A stretch of DNA of 46,450 bases from Kofleriaceae bacterium (GTDB lineage Bacteria > Myxococcota_A > Polyangia > Haliangiales > Haliangiaceae), in NCBI GenBank assembly GCA_025357755.1, contig JANXOP010000311.1, positions 1-46,450 of the forward strand, given 5' to 3'. Positions 9,013 to 19,431 of this stretch are shown here, one piece after another; the stretch's first letter is position 1, and each line of letters starts with the position of its first letter. The position numbers were made by a program, and so were the translations under genes. The notes below the pieces were generated by a model. That model saw nothing but the letters and a program-made list of their open reading frames with translations, had not been told where the DNA came from and did no database searches.

Positions 9013-9618
9013 TTAGAATTTGATCTCGGGTGCGTGGGCCGCGCCAGCGTCGGCCTGGAAGTACGACTTCTCGGCGAACCGGCTGCCGAAGAAGCCCGCG
9101 GCGATCATCGTCGGAAAGCTGTCGCGATAGGTGTTGAACTCGCGGGCATCCCCGTTGAAGTTGTTGCGCTCGACGTTGATCCGGTTCTCGAGGCCCGAGA
9201 GCGCGACCTGGAGATCGCGGAAGTTCTGCGTCGCCTTGAGATCGGGATAGTTCTCCGCGACGACCATCAGCTTCGACAGCGCCTGCGAGACGTTGGCTTG
9301 TGCCGCCTCGAACTGTTTGAACTTCTCCGGGTTGCCGAGGTCATCGGCGGAGAGCTTGATCGTCGCGGCCTGGTTGCGCGCCTCGGTCACGCCGATATAC
9401 GTGCTCTTCTCGAAGTTCGCCGCACCCTTTACGATCTCGACCATGCGCGAGATTTCGTCGAGCCGGTGCTGATACGCGCTCTCGACGTTCGCCCATTGCG
9501 CCTTCACCCCCTGATCGAGCGTGTTGAGCTTGTTGTAGCTGTGCACGCACGAGCCACCGAGCACGACGAGCAGCAACACGACCGCTCCGAGCCCGATCCA
9601 GAGCTTATTGATTTGCAT
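9013..9618 (-). CDS. lemA: LemA family protein
   Basis: A 201-residue protein of typical LemA length. It has an N-terminal membrane helix (KLWIGLGAVVLLLVVLGGSC), then the family core YNKLNTLDQGVKAQWANVES, RLDEISRMVEIVKG, FEAAQANVSQALSKLMVVAENYPDLK and LENRINVERNNFNGDAREFN. The rest is long helices expected outside the inner membrane. The ATG at 9616-9618 lies inside the end of the upstream lipoprotein gene (14-base overlap), and the gene ends 4 bases before the first TPM gene. This is tight operon packing. Confidence 0.92.
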   Translation of the reverse strand: MQINKLWIGLGAVVLLLVVLGGSCVHSYNKLNTLDQGVKAQWANVESAYQHRLDEISRMVEIVKGAANFEKSTYIGVTEARNQAATIKLSADDLGNPEKFKQFEAAQANVSQALSKLMVVAENYPDLKATQNFRDLQVALSGLENRINVERNNFNGDAREFNTYRDSFPTMIAAGFFGSRFAEKSYFQADAGAAHAPEIKF

Positions 9619-10132
9619 CGTTAGGCGGAGGGTACCCGAACGATCCCTCGATCGCGAACGAGTCGACGAAGTGCTTCGCGTCGGCCCTCATCGCCGCATC
9701 GTTCGGCCCGACCGCGACGAGGTGAAACATCCGCTTGCCGGCGATCAAGCAGCGCTGCTCCTCGTACGTCTTCGTAGACGCCGCGGTGATCGCGACGCCA
9801 CGCGCGGTACCGAGCGTGATCACGTGCTGGTCCTCGATCGCGTAGCCCGAGTCGGTGATCGCGCCCAGGCAATCGAGCTTCGCACCGGCCTCGGCCGTTT
9901 CGCCGGTCAGCTCCATCGCGACCACGTAGGTCGCCACTTGAAAGCTGCCGCGATCCCCGCGCTCGACCAGAAAGCGCTGGACGGTGGTCGGCGGAATCTC
10001 GGCCGTCGGCTTCGTGAACACTTTCGGCGCACCCGGCAGCTCGACCGCGAACAAGTGATCGGGCGCTTCATACTTCGACCACGCATCGCCGTGGGAACAG
10101 CCGAGCAGCGCGAACAGCACGAGACACTTCAT
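9605..10132 (-). CDS. Putative lipoprotein upstream of lemA
   Basis: A 175-residue protein whose first residues, MKCLVLFALLGCSHG, form a short lipoprotein signal with lipobox LLGC. The mature part (YEAPDHLFAVELPGAPKVF ... VATYVVAMELTGE ... GTARGVAITAASTKTYEEQRCLIAGKRMFHLVAVGP) resembles small bacterial domains that detect or bind at the envelope, but I cannot name a family. Two further Cys (in LDCLG and QRCLI) might form a disulfide. Its coupling to lemA suggests it belongs to the same envelope module. An AAGG-type ribosome site precedes the ATG. The 63 bases before it hold the end of the Hsp70 transcript and the inverted repeat AGTCC/GGACT. Confidence 0.7.
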   Translation of the reverse strand: MKCLVLFALLGCSHGDAWSKYEAPDHLFAVELPGAPKVFTKPTAEIPPTTVQRFLVERGDRGSFQVATYVVAMELTGETAEAGAKLDCLGAITDSGYAIEDQHVITLGTARGVAITAASTKTYEEQRCLIAGKRMFHLVAVGPNDAAMRADAKHFVDSFAIEGSFGYPPPNDANQ

Positions 10133-10195
10133 CCCTTGGAGTTTGATCGACTCAGACGTCGAAGGCGATGCCGAATCGCGCGAGTCCCTCGAGGA

Positions 10196-11746
10196 CTAGC
10201 GGCCGACGCTGCGATTGAGGCTGAGGATCTCGTCGCTGGTGAGCCCGCTCGAGGCCTCGATCGTGACGGTCGCTTCGTGGCCGGTGCCTACCTCGGTCGC
10301 GCTTACTTCGAGGATCCCGTCGGCGTCCATCGTGAAGCTGACCTCGACCTTCGTGCGACCACGCGGACCGGGCGCGAGGTCGCCGAGCACGAACCGACCG
10401 ACGCGGCGGTTCTTCGAGGCGGCCTCGTGCTCGCCCTGATGGATCTCGATCGCGACGTACGTCTGATTGTCCTCGGTCGTCGCGAAGACCTTCTTCGCGC
10501 GGGTCGGGATGCTCGTGTTGGAGTGAATGACGACCGACATCCGATCGCCGGCGACCTTCACGCCCATGTTGTGCGGCGTGACGTCGAGCAGCACGACCTC
10601 TTGGAGCTCGCCGCCCATGATGCCGGAATGGACCGCCGCGCCCATCGCGACGATCTCGTCGGGGTTCACCCCCTTCGAGCCGGGCTTCCCGAAGATCCTT
10701 TCGGCGCGCTCCTGCACCGCGGGCATGCGAGTCATGCCACCGACGAGGATCACCTGGTCGATATCGGCCGGCGTGCAGTGCGCATCTTCGAGCGCCTTGC
10801 GACACGGCGCCTCGAGCTTCTCGAGCAGCACCTTACACGCGCGTTCGAGCTGACCGCGCTCGAGCTCCCGCATCAAGTGGACCGGGCCCGCCGGGCCTGC
10901 CGCGATGAACGGGAGGTTGATATCGGTCGTCATCGCCGATGACAGCTCGATCTTCGCGCGTTCGGCCGCTTCCTTGAGGCGCTGGAGCGCGACCGAGTCG
11001 CTGCGCAGATCGAGGTTGTTCTGGGTCGCGAACTCGTCGGCGAGCATGTCGATGATCAGGCGATCGAAATCATCTCCACCGAGCGCGGTGTCGCCGTAGG
11101 TCGAGAGCACTTCGAACACGCCGTTCTCGATCGCGAGGATCGAGATGTCGAACGTGCCACCGCCGAGATCGAACACCGCGAGCCGCTGGTTCGCGGTGTG
11201 GTGCAGACCGTACGCGAGCGCGGCCGCGGTCGGCTCGTTGAGGATCTGGCGGACCGTGAGCCCCGCGATCTTGCCGGCATCCTTGGTCGCCTGGCGCTGC
11301 GCATCGTCGAAGTATGCGGGCACCGTGACGACCGCTTCGGTGACCGGCTGACCGAGATAGTCCTCGGCGACACGTTTCATCTTCGCGAGGACATGCGCGG
11401 AGATTTCTTGTGGCGAGCGAGGCGTCCCCGCGATGTCGACCCACGCATCGCCGTTCTTCGCGGCGACGATCTTGTACGGCAGACGGCTCGCGAGGTCGAG
11501 GACCTCCTTGTCGGTCGCCTTGCGTCCGATCAGCCGCTTCGCGCCGAACACGGTGCGCTGAGGATTGGTGACCATCTGGCGTTTCGAGGCCGCGCCGACC
11601 ACGACCTCGCCATCCGCATTCCACGACGCCATCGACGGCGTGGTTCGTCCACCTTCTTGATTATGAATGACTACCGGCTCACCACCTTCGAGCACTGCAA
11701 CGCACGAATTGGTGGTCCCGAGGTCGATTCCGATGACTCGGCCCAT
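10196..11746 (-). CDS. Hsp70/DnaK-like chaperone lacking the C-terminal lid
   Basis: The N-terminal ATPase domain is complete. It starts MGRVIGIDLGTTNSCVAV and includes NEPTAAALAYG, VFDLGGGTFDISIL, GDDFD and VILVGGMTRMPAVQ. The interdomain linker and start of the substrate domain (VVLLDVTPHNMGVKVAG) replace the usual VLLLDVTPLSLGIET. A beta-type substrate-binding domain follows (THE-like GEHEAASKNRRVGRFVLGDLAP, VSFTMDADGILEVSATEVGTG). The protein then stops at residue 516, where a normal DnaK of about 600-640 residues continues into the helical lid. It is therefore an Hsp70 paralogue without a lid, not the housekeeping DnaK. There is no grpE or dnaJ beside it. Upstream by 24 bases is a J-like/TPR protein. 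Substrate hold would be expected to be weak or differently gated. Confidence 0.88.
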   Translation of the reverse strand: MGRVIGIDLGTTNSCVAVLEGGEPVVIHNQEGGRTTPSMASWNADGEVVVGAASKRQMVTNPQRTVFGAKRLIGRKATDKEVLDLASRLPYKIVAAKNGDAWVDIAGTPRSPQEISAHVLAKMKRVAEDYLGQPVTEAVVTVPAYFDDAQRQATKDAGKIAGLTVRQILNEPTAAALAYGLHHTANQRLAVFDLGGGTFDISILAIENGVFEVLSTYGDTALGGDDFDRLIIDMLADEFATQNNLDLRSDSVALQRLKEAAERAKIELSSAMTTDINLPFIAAGPAGPVHLMRELERGQLERACKVLLEKLEAPCRKALEDAHCTPADIDQVILVGGMTRMPAVQERAERIFGKPGSKGVNPDEIVAMGAAVHSGIMGGELQEVVLLDVTPHNMGVKVAGDRMSVVIHSNTSIPTRAKKVFATTEDNQTYVAIEIHQGEHEAASKNRRVGRFVLGDLAPGPRGRTKVEVSFTMDADGILEVSATEVGTGHEATVTIEASSGLTSDEILSLNRSVGR

Positions 11747-11770
11747 CGCTGGGATCGATGATAGCCCGCT

Positions 11771-12655
11771 TTAACGGCGCCGCAGCAGTTCTGCCATCGC
11801 CGATTTTGCCTGCTGGAGATCGGGGTCGAACTGGAGGGCGCGCTGGAACTCCATCACGGCGTCCTCGCCACGGCCCGCGGTCTGGGCCTCGCGCCCGCGC
11901 GCGTACGCGAGCAGCGCGCGATATTGTTTCGACGACGGAACCCGCGCCGCGAGGCTACTCAAGAGAAGCTTTGCCTGGCCCCAGTTCTTTGCCGCGAGCG
12001 CATTGAGCACCCGCTGGAGCTCGGCGCGCTCGTCGAACGCCGGCGTGGTCTTGGGCACCCCCGACCATTCACCGGTGCCGCGGTGGGTCGCCGGATCGGT
12101 CGCGGCCGGTGCGGGCGGCGAGATGTTCGGCGTCGACGGGCGCGTGCTCGGTGGCGTCGCCGGGCGCTGCACGACAGGAACGCCGCGCGGCGGTGTTGGA
12201 ATCGATACCCGCGTGCCGAAGTTGTGAGCGCCCGTGCCGGACGGTCCGACGCCGTGCTTGGTCGGCGTCATCGTCCGCGCCACCACGGGTTGCTGCGTGC
12301 CGACGGCGCGCGTCGCGATCGGGCGCGTCGGGTCGCGCTCGCTGTTGAGTGCGGGCATGGCGCCACTTTGATTCGTGCGACCGCCGCCCCGCACCACGCC
12401 ACCCGCGGCCCGCAGCAGGCTCTCGTGTGCCGACTTGATCCCGAGGAAGACTTCGTTCGAGAGCTTCTGGGTCTCGGAGGAGAGCCGACCGAACCGTGCG
12501 GGATGGAATTGCTTGGTGAGCTGCAGGAACGCCGCGCGCACGTCCTCCGGGGACAGCGCCCCGCTTTGCAATCCGAGTGCGATATGAGCCCCCTGTGAGA
12601 GCCGAAGTTGCATCTCACTCAAGACCGAACGCGCACGAGCTTCCTCGTCAGCCAC
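11771..12655 (-). CDS. Degenerate J-domain-like protein with C-terminal TPR
   Basis: This 294-residue protein has an N-terminal region that looks like a J-domain: LSPEDVRAAFLQLTKQFHPARF, then SSETQKLSNEVFLGIKSAHESLL. The catalytic HPD tripeptide reads HPA, so the aspartate needed to trigger Hsp70 ATPase is missing. A long Pro/Thr/Arg-rich linker follows (about residues 85-200). The protein ends with a TPR-type helical stretch (VLNALAAKNWGQAKLLLSSL, LLAYARGREAQTAGRGEDA, EFQRALQFDPDLQQAKSAM). The start is a GTG at 12653-12655. It sits directly before the lid-less Hsp70, so it is a likely partner or adaptor of that chaperone. This pairing is inferred from position and fold. Confidence 0.72.
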   Translation of the reverse strand: MADEEARARSVLSEMQLRLSQGAHIALGLQSGALSPEDVRAAFLQLTKQFHPARFGRLSSETQKLSNEVFLGIKSAHESLLRAAGGVVRGGGRTNQSGAMPALNSERDPTRPIATRAVGTQQPVVARTMTPTKHGVGPSGTGAHNFGTRVSIPTPPRGVPVVQRPATPPSTRPSTPNISPPAPAATDPATHRGTGEWSGVPKTTPAFDERAELQRVLNALAAKNWGQAKLLLSSLAARVPSSKQYRALLAYARGREAQTAGRGEDAVMEFQRALQFDPDLQQAKSAMAELLRRR

Positions 12656-12691
12656 GACTTTTGGATCGTAGCGCGATCCGGGCGTTTTTTG

Positions 12692-14644
<1,953 letters not shown>

Positions 14645-14809
14645 CCGTCGATATCGTATCAGTGGGGAGGCGCCGACGCCGGTCGTTCTACGCCCCGGTC
14701 TCGGCGTGACACCGGGCCCGGTCTGGTCCACCATCGCGGACGCGTGTCCGCGATAGCGCCTGTTCGTCCCCTCCCGTTTGCTCGTCGTCTCGTCGTTCGT
14801 CGCGATCAG
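14645..14809. other. Divergent intergenic region
   Basis: This 165-base gap separates the minus-strand kinase from the plus-strand methionine operon, so it must hold both promoters. I see no convincing -35/-10 pair. An in-frame GTG at 14744 could extend the methionine gene into it. Confidence 0.5.
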
Positions 14810-17056
14810 ATGCTCGTCGAGGGCCACGTCCTCCACGAGGTCGAGCTCGCGGGCTTTGCCGTCGGTGCCGAGCTCGGTCCCGACACGCCGATCGCGGTGA
14901 TCGTCGGCGGCATCACCGCCTCGCCGTTTCCCTTTGGCTCGGGCGACGATCAAGAAGCGTGGTGGCCCTCGCTAGGGCCGCTGCTCGATCTCGAACACAC
15001 CGCGGTCCTCGCACCCTGCTGGCCTGGCAACGGCTCGACATGGCGCGACTTCGAGACCGGTGCCCAACCCGCGCTGTCGGCGCTCGGCCTCGCGGACCTG
15101 ATCGCCGCGTGGCTCGACGGCATCGGCGTCGCTCGGCCGGTCACGTATCTCGGCGCGAGCCTCGGCGGGCTCGTCGGCATCGCGCTCGCGGTCCGCCATC
15201 CCGAGCGCGTGTCGCGCTTGGTCACGATCAGCGCCGGCCTGCGTCCCGATGGCTGGGGCACGGCCACGCGTCACCTCCAGCGCGAGCTCGTCAAGGATGG
15301 CCAGCGTGCCGGCGATGTCGTCACCGGCATGGTGCGCGCGCGCCAGCTCGGCATGCTGACGTATCGCGGCCGCGACGAGCTCGACACGCGGTTCGGCGTG
15401 CTCGCACCGGGGCTAGAGCAGCCGCCGGTCGCCGCGTATCTCGATCACCACGGCCAGCGATTCGCGGCGCGGTTTCCCGTGCGCACGTTCTTGTTGCTGA
15501 GCGAAGCGATCGATCGCACCCACTTCGGCTCCGATCGCGCCGGCATGCGCGGCGAGCTCGCGCGCGTGACCGCGGACGTGATCGTCGTCGGTGTGCCGGG
15601 TGACCTCTTGTTCCCGTACGCGCTCCAGCAAGAGCTCTATCGCGAGCTCCAGGCCGCCGGCGCCTCCGCATCGTTGTGGAAGCTCGATTCGGAGTTCGGT
15701 CACGACGCGTTCCTCGCGGATCAGGACAAGCTCGCCACGCTGCTCCGCGAGAGCGGCTTGCTAGGCGGAGAGCGGGCACGCGCGTCGTATGTCGGGCTCG
15801 GCGCGAAGCCGCTGCGCGAGATCCGGATCGGCATGATCGGCTGCGGTGTCGTCGGCGGTGGCGTGCTCGACCTCCTGAAGCGTCAGGAGCCTCAGCTCGC
15901 GGAGCGCTACGGCGTGCGGTTCCGGGTCACGCGGCTCGCGGTGCGCGATCCAGCCAAGCCGAGGTCGCCGCTCGCGGCAGGAATCCCGATCAGCGCGAGT
16001 GCGCTCGAGCTGGTCGGCGACCCGGATGTCGATGTCGTCGTCGAAGTCGCGGGCGGGGATGCGGTCGAGCCCGCGTTGACGGCCGCGCTCGCCGCCGGCA
16101 AGCCCGTGGTCACCGCGAACAAGTCGCTGCTCGCCAAGCGGCTCGCCGCACTCGGCTCGCTAGCGCAGCGCGCGGAGACTCCGCTCTTGTGCGAAGCCGC
16201 GGCCGCTGCTGCGTTGCCGATCATCCGGCATCTCTCGCATCGCGCCGACGAAGTCGAAGCGCTGCAAGCGATCGTCAACGGGACCTGTAACTTCGTGATC
16301 TCGCGGCTCGAGCAAGACGAGCTCACGCTCGAGGCCGCGATCGCCGAGGCGCAGCGCTTGGGCTTTGCCGAGGCAGATCCGTCCGCGGATCTCGACGGGC
16401 ACGATGCCGCGGCGAAGCTCTCGATCCTGGCGTATCGCGCGTTCGGGGCGTGGATCCCGCCGGATCAGCTCGCGGTACGTGGCATTCGCGAGTTGCGGCC
16501 GGCGGATTGCGATCTCGCCGAGGCGATGGGCTTCCGGATCCGCTTGATCGCGCACGCCGCTCGCGCGCCCGAAGGGCTCACCGCTGGCGTCGAGCCGGTG
16601 CTGTTGCCCGATTGGCACCTCCTGGCCTCGGTCGAGGAGGAATACAACGCGGTCTACATGAAGACCTCGTCCTCGGGCGACTTGTCGCTGTTCGGGAAAG
16701 GCGCGGGCGCCTTGCCGACGGCTTCGGCGGTGCTCGGTGACCTGATCGATCTCGCCCAAGATAACTCCGTGCAATGGCCGGTGCCGCGCGAGACCGTCGT
16801 CGTCAAGGGACCGCCTCGTCGTCACTACGTGCGCGTCAGCGCGGAGCCTCATCCGGGCCTGGTGCGTCGCGTCGAATCGATCGTGCGCCACGCGGGCTTG
16901 GTCGTGCAGAATCGCGCCGCGCGCGGCGAGCCGCAGGTCACCCATCACGGGTTCCTGATCAGCGCCTCGGACGATGGCGCGATCGCGGCGGTCGTCGAGC
17001 AACTCGCGCACCTCGGCCGGGTCGAGAATACGCTCGTGCTCGGAGTCGCCGAGTGA
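14810..17056 (+). CDS. Fusion of homoserine O-acyltransferase (MetX-like) and homoserine dehydrogenase
   Basis: One 748-residue frame holds two enzymes. Residues about 1-325 are an alpha/beta-hydrolase acyltransferase of the MetX type. They show VIVGGITASPFPF, the nucleophile elbow YLGASLGGLVG, GDLLFPY (acid position) and EFGHDAFL (the conserved His motif of MetX). From about residue 337 homoserine dehydrogenase begins. It shows the Rossmann motif IGMIGCGVVGGG, AAGKPVVTANKSLLA, the catalytic NGTCNFVISRL and EADPSADLDGHDAAAKL, and a C-terminal ACT-like domain (HYVRVSAEPHPGLV). The two catalyse consecutive steps, aspartate semialdehyde to homoserine to acyl-homoserine, so substrate could pass between domains. 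The order in the protein is the reverse of the pathway order. No internal start with a good ribosome site was seen at the junction. The start is ATG 14810; GTG 14744 is an alternative. The stop overlaps the next gene. Confidence 0.88.
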   Translation: MLVEGHVLHEVELAGFAVGAELGPDTPIAVIVGGITASPFPFGSGDDQEAWWPSLGPLLDLEHTAVLAPCWPGNGSTWRDFETGAQPALSALGLADLIAAWLDGIGVARPVTYLGASLGGLVGIALAVRHPERVSRLVTISAGLRPDGWGTATRHLQRELVKDGQRAGDVVTGMVRARQLGMLTYRGRDELDTRFGVLAPGLEQPPVAAYLDHHGQRFAARFPVRTFLLLSEAIDRTHFGSDRAGMRGELARVTADVIVVGVPGDLLFPYALQQELYRELQAAGASASLWKLDSEFGHDAFLADQDKLATLLRESGLLGGERARASYVGLGAKPLREIRIGMIGCGVVGGGVLDLLKRQEPQLAERYGVRFRVTRLAVRDPAKPRSPLAAGIPISASALELVGDPDVDVVVEVAGGDAVEPALTAALAAGKPVVTANKSLLAKRLAALGSLAQRAETPLLCEAAAAAALPIIRHLSHRADEVEALQAIVNGTCNFVISRLEQDELTLEAAIAEAQRLGFAEADPSADLDGHDAAAKLSILAYRAFGAWIPPDQLAVRGIRELRPADCDLAEAMGFRIRLIAHAARAPEGLTAGVEPVLLPDWHLLASVEEEYNAVYMKTSSSGDLSLFGKGAGALPTASAVLGDLIDLAQDNSVQWPVPRETVVVKGPPRRHYVRVSAEPHPGLVRRVESIVRHAGLVVQNRAARGEPQVTHHGFLISASDDGAIAAVVEQLAHLGRVENTLVLGVAE

Positions 17057-18330
17057 TCCGCGACTATCTCGATCCCGCAGGCTCGCCCGCGGCTCCGCCA
17101 CCGCGCGACGAGATGGGCGCCGCGACGCGCGAGCTCCATGCGTCGATCGATCGCAACGCGCCGTGGCTTCATCCCTCGCTGCGCACGATCCAGCGCGACC
17201 TCGGCAGCTCGGCCGAGGTCGTCGCCTGGCAAGAGGGCAAGGCCGGCTTCATGCTGCGCGGCGATGGCGCGTGGTCGGAGCTCCCCCATCTCTACGCCCG
17301 CTACGGCACCGAAGGAACGACCGAGCTGATCGGCAAGCTACGCGCGCTCGAGGGTGGCGCCGTCTGCGCGATCGTCGCGGATTGCGGGATGCAAGCGGTC
17401 GCGCTCGTCGCGGATCAGCTGGTCATGCGCGGCGTTCATGGTGTCGTGATGCGCCAGGTCTACAACAAGACGCGTGCGTTCTTCGAGGGCCAGGCGAAGC
17501 GTGTCGGCGCCTCGATCACGCTCGTCGACGATGGCGATCACGAAGCGCTCGCGGCCGCACTCCGACCCGAGACTCGGTTCGTGTTCGCCGAGACCTTCAC
17601 GAACCCGCTCGTCCGCGCACAGGATATCCCGGCCCTCGTCGCTCTCACCCGCCGTGTCAAGAACGCGCTGCTCGTGATCGATTCTACGATCGCGACTCCG
17701 TGGGGCCTCAAGCAACCGCTGCTCGCGCACGGCGTCGACGTGGTGGTCGGTTCGCTGACCAAGGCGATCGGTGGCCAGGATGCCGCGCTCGGCGGCTACA
17801 TCGCGACCAACCACGCCGAGCTCGCGAACCAGATCATGGATACCATCGCGATGCGCGGCGGAATCCTCGACGACGACCGTGCGCGACGCGTCACCGCGAA
17901 CCTCGCGGTGGCCGAGCGCCACCACGCGCAGCGCTGCGCGACCGCGGCGACGATCGCGGCGTTCCTCGCACGCCATCCGCGGATCGAACAGGTCTTCCAC
18001 CCGAGCCTACCCGACCATCCGGATGCGGCCGTGATCGCCCGTGACTACGCGCGCACCGCGTCGCTGCTGAGCTTTCGGGTCACCGGCGCGACCGAGCTCG
18101 TGCACCGCGCGATCGCGGATCGCCTGGTCTCGACCGGCGTGCCACGGTTCGCCCTGTCGTTCGATGGTCTGGTGACCAAGGTCAACCATCACCGCACGGT
18201 CTCGGAGTACTTCACGCCGAAGGAGACCGTCGAGCGGCTCGGAATCGATCGGTTGATCCGGCTCGGTATCGGGCTAGAAGATGCCGACGATCTGATCGCG
18301 TGCCTCAACTGGACCCTGCACGCGAGCTAG
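17053..18330 (+). CDS. Cystathionine gamma-synthase/O-acylhomoserine sulfhydrylase-type PLP enzyme
   Basis: A 425-residue member of the Cys/Met metabolism PLP family. Visible motifs are LYARYGTEGTTELIGKLRALEGG, FAETFTNPLVR, LLVIDSTIATPWGLKQP (the Asp that binds the pyridine), the PLP lysine in GSLTKAIGGQD, and a C-terminal RLGIGLEDADDLI. It condenses an activated homoserine with cysteine or sulfide. The exact substrate cannot be read from sequence, so metB, metY and metZ remain possible names. It starts at the GTG at 17053, which shares GTGA with the stop of the MetX-Hom fusion, so the genes are coupled. Together they convert aspartate semialdehyde to cystathionine or homocysteine. It ends two bases before the stop of a convergent gene. 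Confidence 0.87.
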   Translation: MIRDYLDPAGSPAAPPPRDEMGAATRELHASIDRNAPWLHPSLRTIQRDLGSSAEVVAWQEGKAGFMLRGDGAWSELPHLYARYGTEGTTELIGKLRALEGGAVCAIVADCGMQAVALVADQLVMRGVHGVVMRQVYNKTRAFFEGQAKRVGASITLVDDGDHEALAAALRPETRFVFAETFTNPLVRAQDIPALVALTRRVKNALLVIDSTIATPWGLKQPLLAHGVDVVVGSLTKAIGGQDAALGGYIATNHAELANQIMDTIAMRGGILDDDRARRVTANLAVAERHHAQRCATAATIAAFLARHPRIEQVFHPSLPDHPDAAVIARDYARTASLLSFRVTGATELVHRAIADRLVSTGVPRFALSFDGLVTKVNHHRTVSEYFTPKETVERLGIDRLIRLGIGLEDADDLIACLNWTLHAS

Positions 18331-18332
18331 AT

Positions 18333-19370
18333 CTAGAGCAGGCGACCGAGGCGCGGGTTGCGCGTGCGCTTCCAGAGGAAGCCATCGAGTACGTAGTGGG
18401 TCAGCTGCGGTACGGCGAGGAGCGGCGCGAGGATCATCGCGAGCCAGCCGACCTCCAGTCCGGTGCCGAACAGACCGCTGTGCTCGTGCCAGAGCGTGCG
18501 GTCCCACAGCATTTCTTCGACGTATGCGACGAACCAGAGCGTCGCGACGAACACGATCAGCCCGCGCTTCTTCAGCATGCGCGCGGCGAGCCCCGCTTGC
18601 GAGCTGGGCTCCTGCCCGGCGCGGCGTGCATAGAGGAAGACGAGCACCATGTAAGGGATGCCGTGGATGAACACGTTCGTGATCGTGAACGCGTAGTCGT
18701 TGTTCGTCGCGACGATGCCGACATACCAGCACGCGGCCGTGGTGACGACGATCAGGTGCTTGCCCCACGAGACCGCCTGGCGTGTCGCGAGCTGCCACGT
18801 CGCACGCGCGAGATAGATCGCGAGCACGGCGATGTACGTGACACCGAGGACGCTCGCGATCCAGGCCGGCAACCCGGTCGCGAAGTCGCCGTCCTTCATC
18901 CAGCTGAAGGCGCGCGGCAGTTGGGTGTGCCACCACGCGATCGGATAGAGCGTGGCGAGATAGATCGTCGCGCCGTCGAGCACGCGGCCGAGCCGATCGC
19001 GTTCGCCGTTGCGCGCGCGATACATCATCACCCAGCCGTACTGCTGGCGCATGAAGTGGAACACCGCGAGGTACGCGATCGCGCGCCAGAATGCGCCTTC
19101 GCCCCACGCGTACAGCCCGAGGCCGGCGACGAAGCACGCGATCGGCACGCCCGCGTAGATCGCCGGACGGCGGCGCCACTCGGCGGGATCGAGATACACG
19201 ATGAACGCGGTCGACCACACATGTGCGACATCGACGAGTACAACGCCGGCGACGAACGTGAACGGACCGGACTCGTGGGCCGGCAGGAGCGCGACCAAGA
19301 TCAGCGCGATGATCGCGGTGCCGCCGAAGACCGCGAGATCGATCGGCGCCGAGAACAGCCACTTCTTCAC
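18333..19370 (-). CDS. Polytopic membrane protein, last gene of the polyamine-type operon
   Basis: A 345-residue protein with about eight to nine hydrophobic helices, for example PIDLAVFGGTAIIALILVAL, VFIHGIPYMVLVFLYA, GLIVFVATLWFVAYV and LEVGWLAMILAPLLAVPQL. Conserved-looking polar patches sit at helix ends: FHFMRQQYGWVMMYRARN, YPIAWWH and THYVLDGFLWK. Several His in membrane helices could bind metal or haem. I cannot assign a named family. The start is placed at GTG 19370, 62 bases after the end of the flavoprotein gene; extending to 19532 would overlap that gene out of character. It is the last gene of the operon and converges on the methionine operon. Confidence 0.72.
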   Translation of the reverse strand: MKKWLFSAPIDLAVFGGTAIIALILVALLPAHESGPFTFVAGVVLVDVAHVWSTAFIVYLDPAEWRRRPAIYAGVPIACFVAGLGLYAWGEGAFWRAIAYLAVFHFMRQQYGWVMMYRARNGERDRLGRVLDGATIYLATLYPIAWWHTQLPRAFSWMKDGDFATGLPAWIASVLGVTYIAVLAIYLARATWQLATRQAVSWGKHLIVVTTAACWYVGIVATNNDYAFTITNVFIHGIPYMVLVFLYARRAGQEPSSQAGLAARMLKKRGLIVFVATLWFVAYVEEMLWDRTLWHEHSGLFGTGLEVGWLAMILAPLLAVPQLTHYVLDGFLWKRTRNPRLGRLL

Positions 19371-19431
19371 GAGTGGCCCGAGCGTATCAGGTGGCGAGCT
19401 TCGCGGTACGCCACGCGATCGACCGCGCCGA

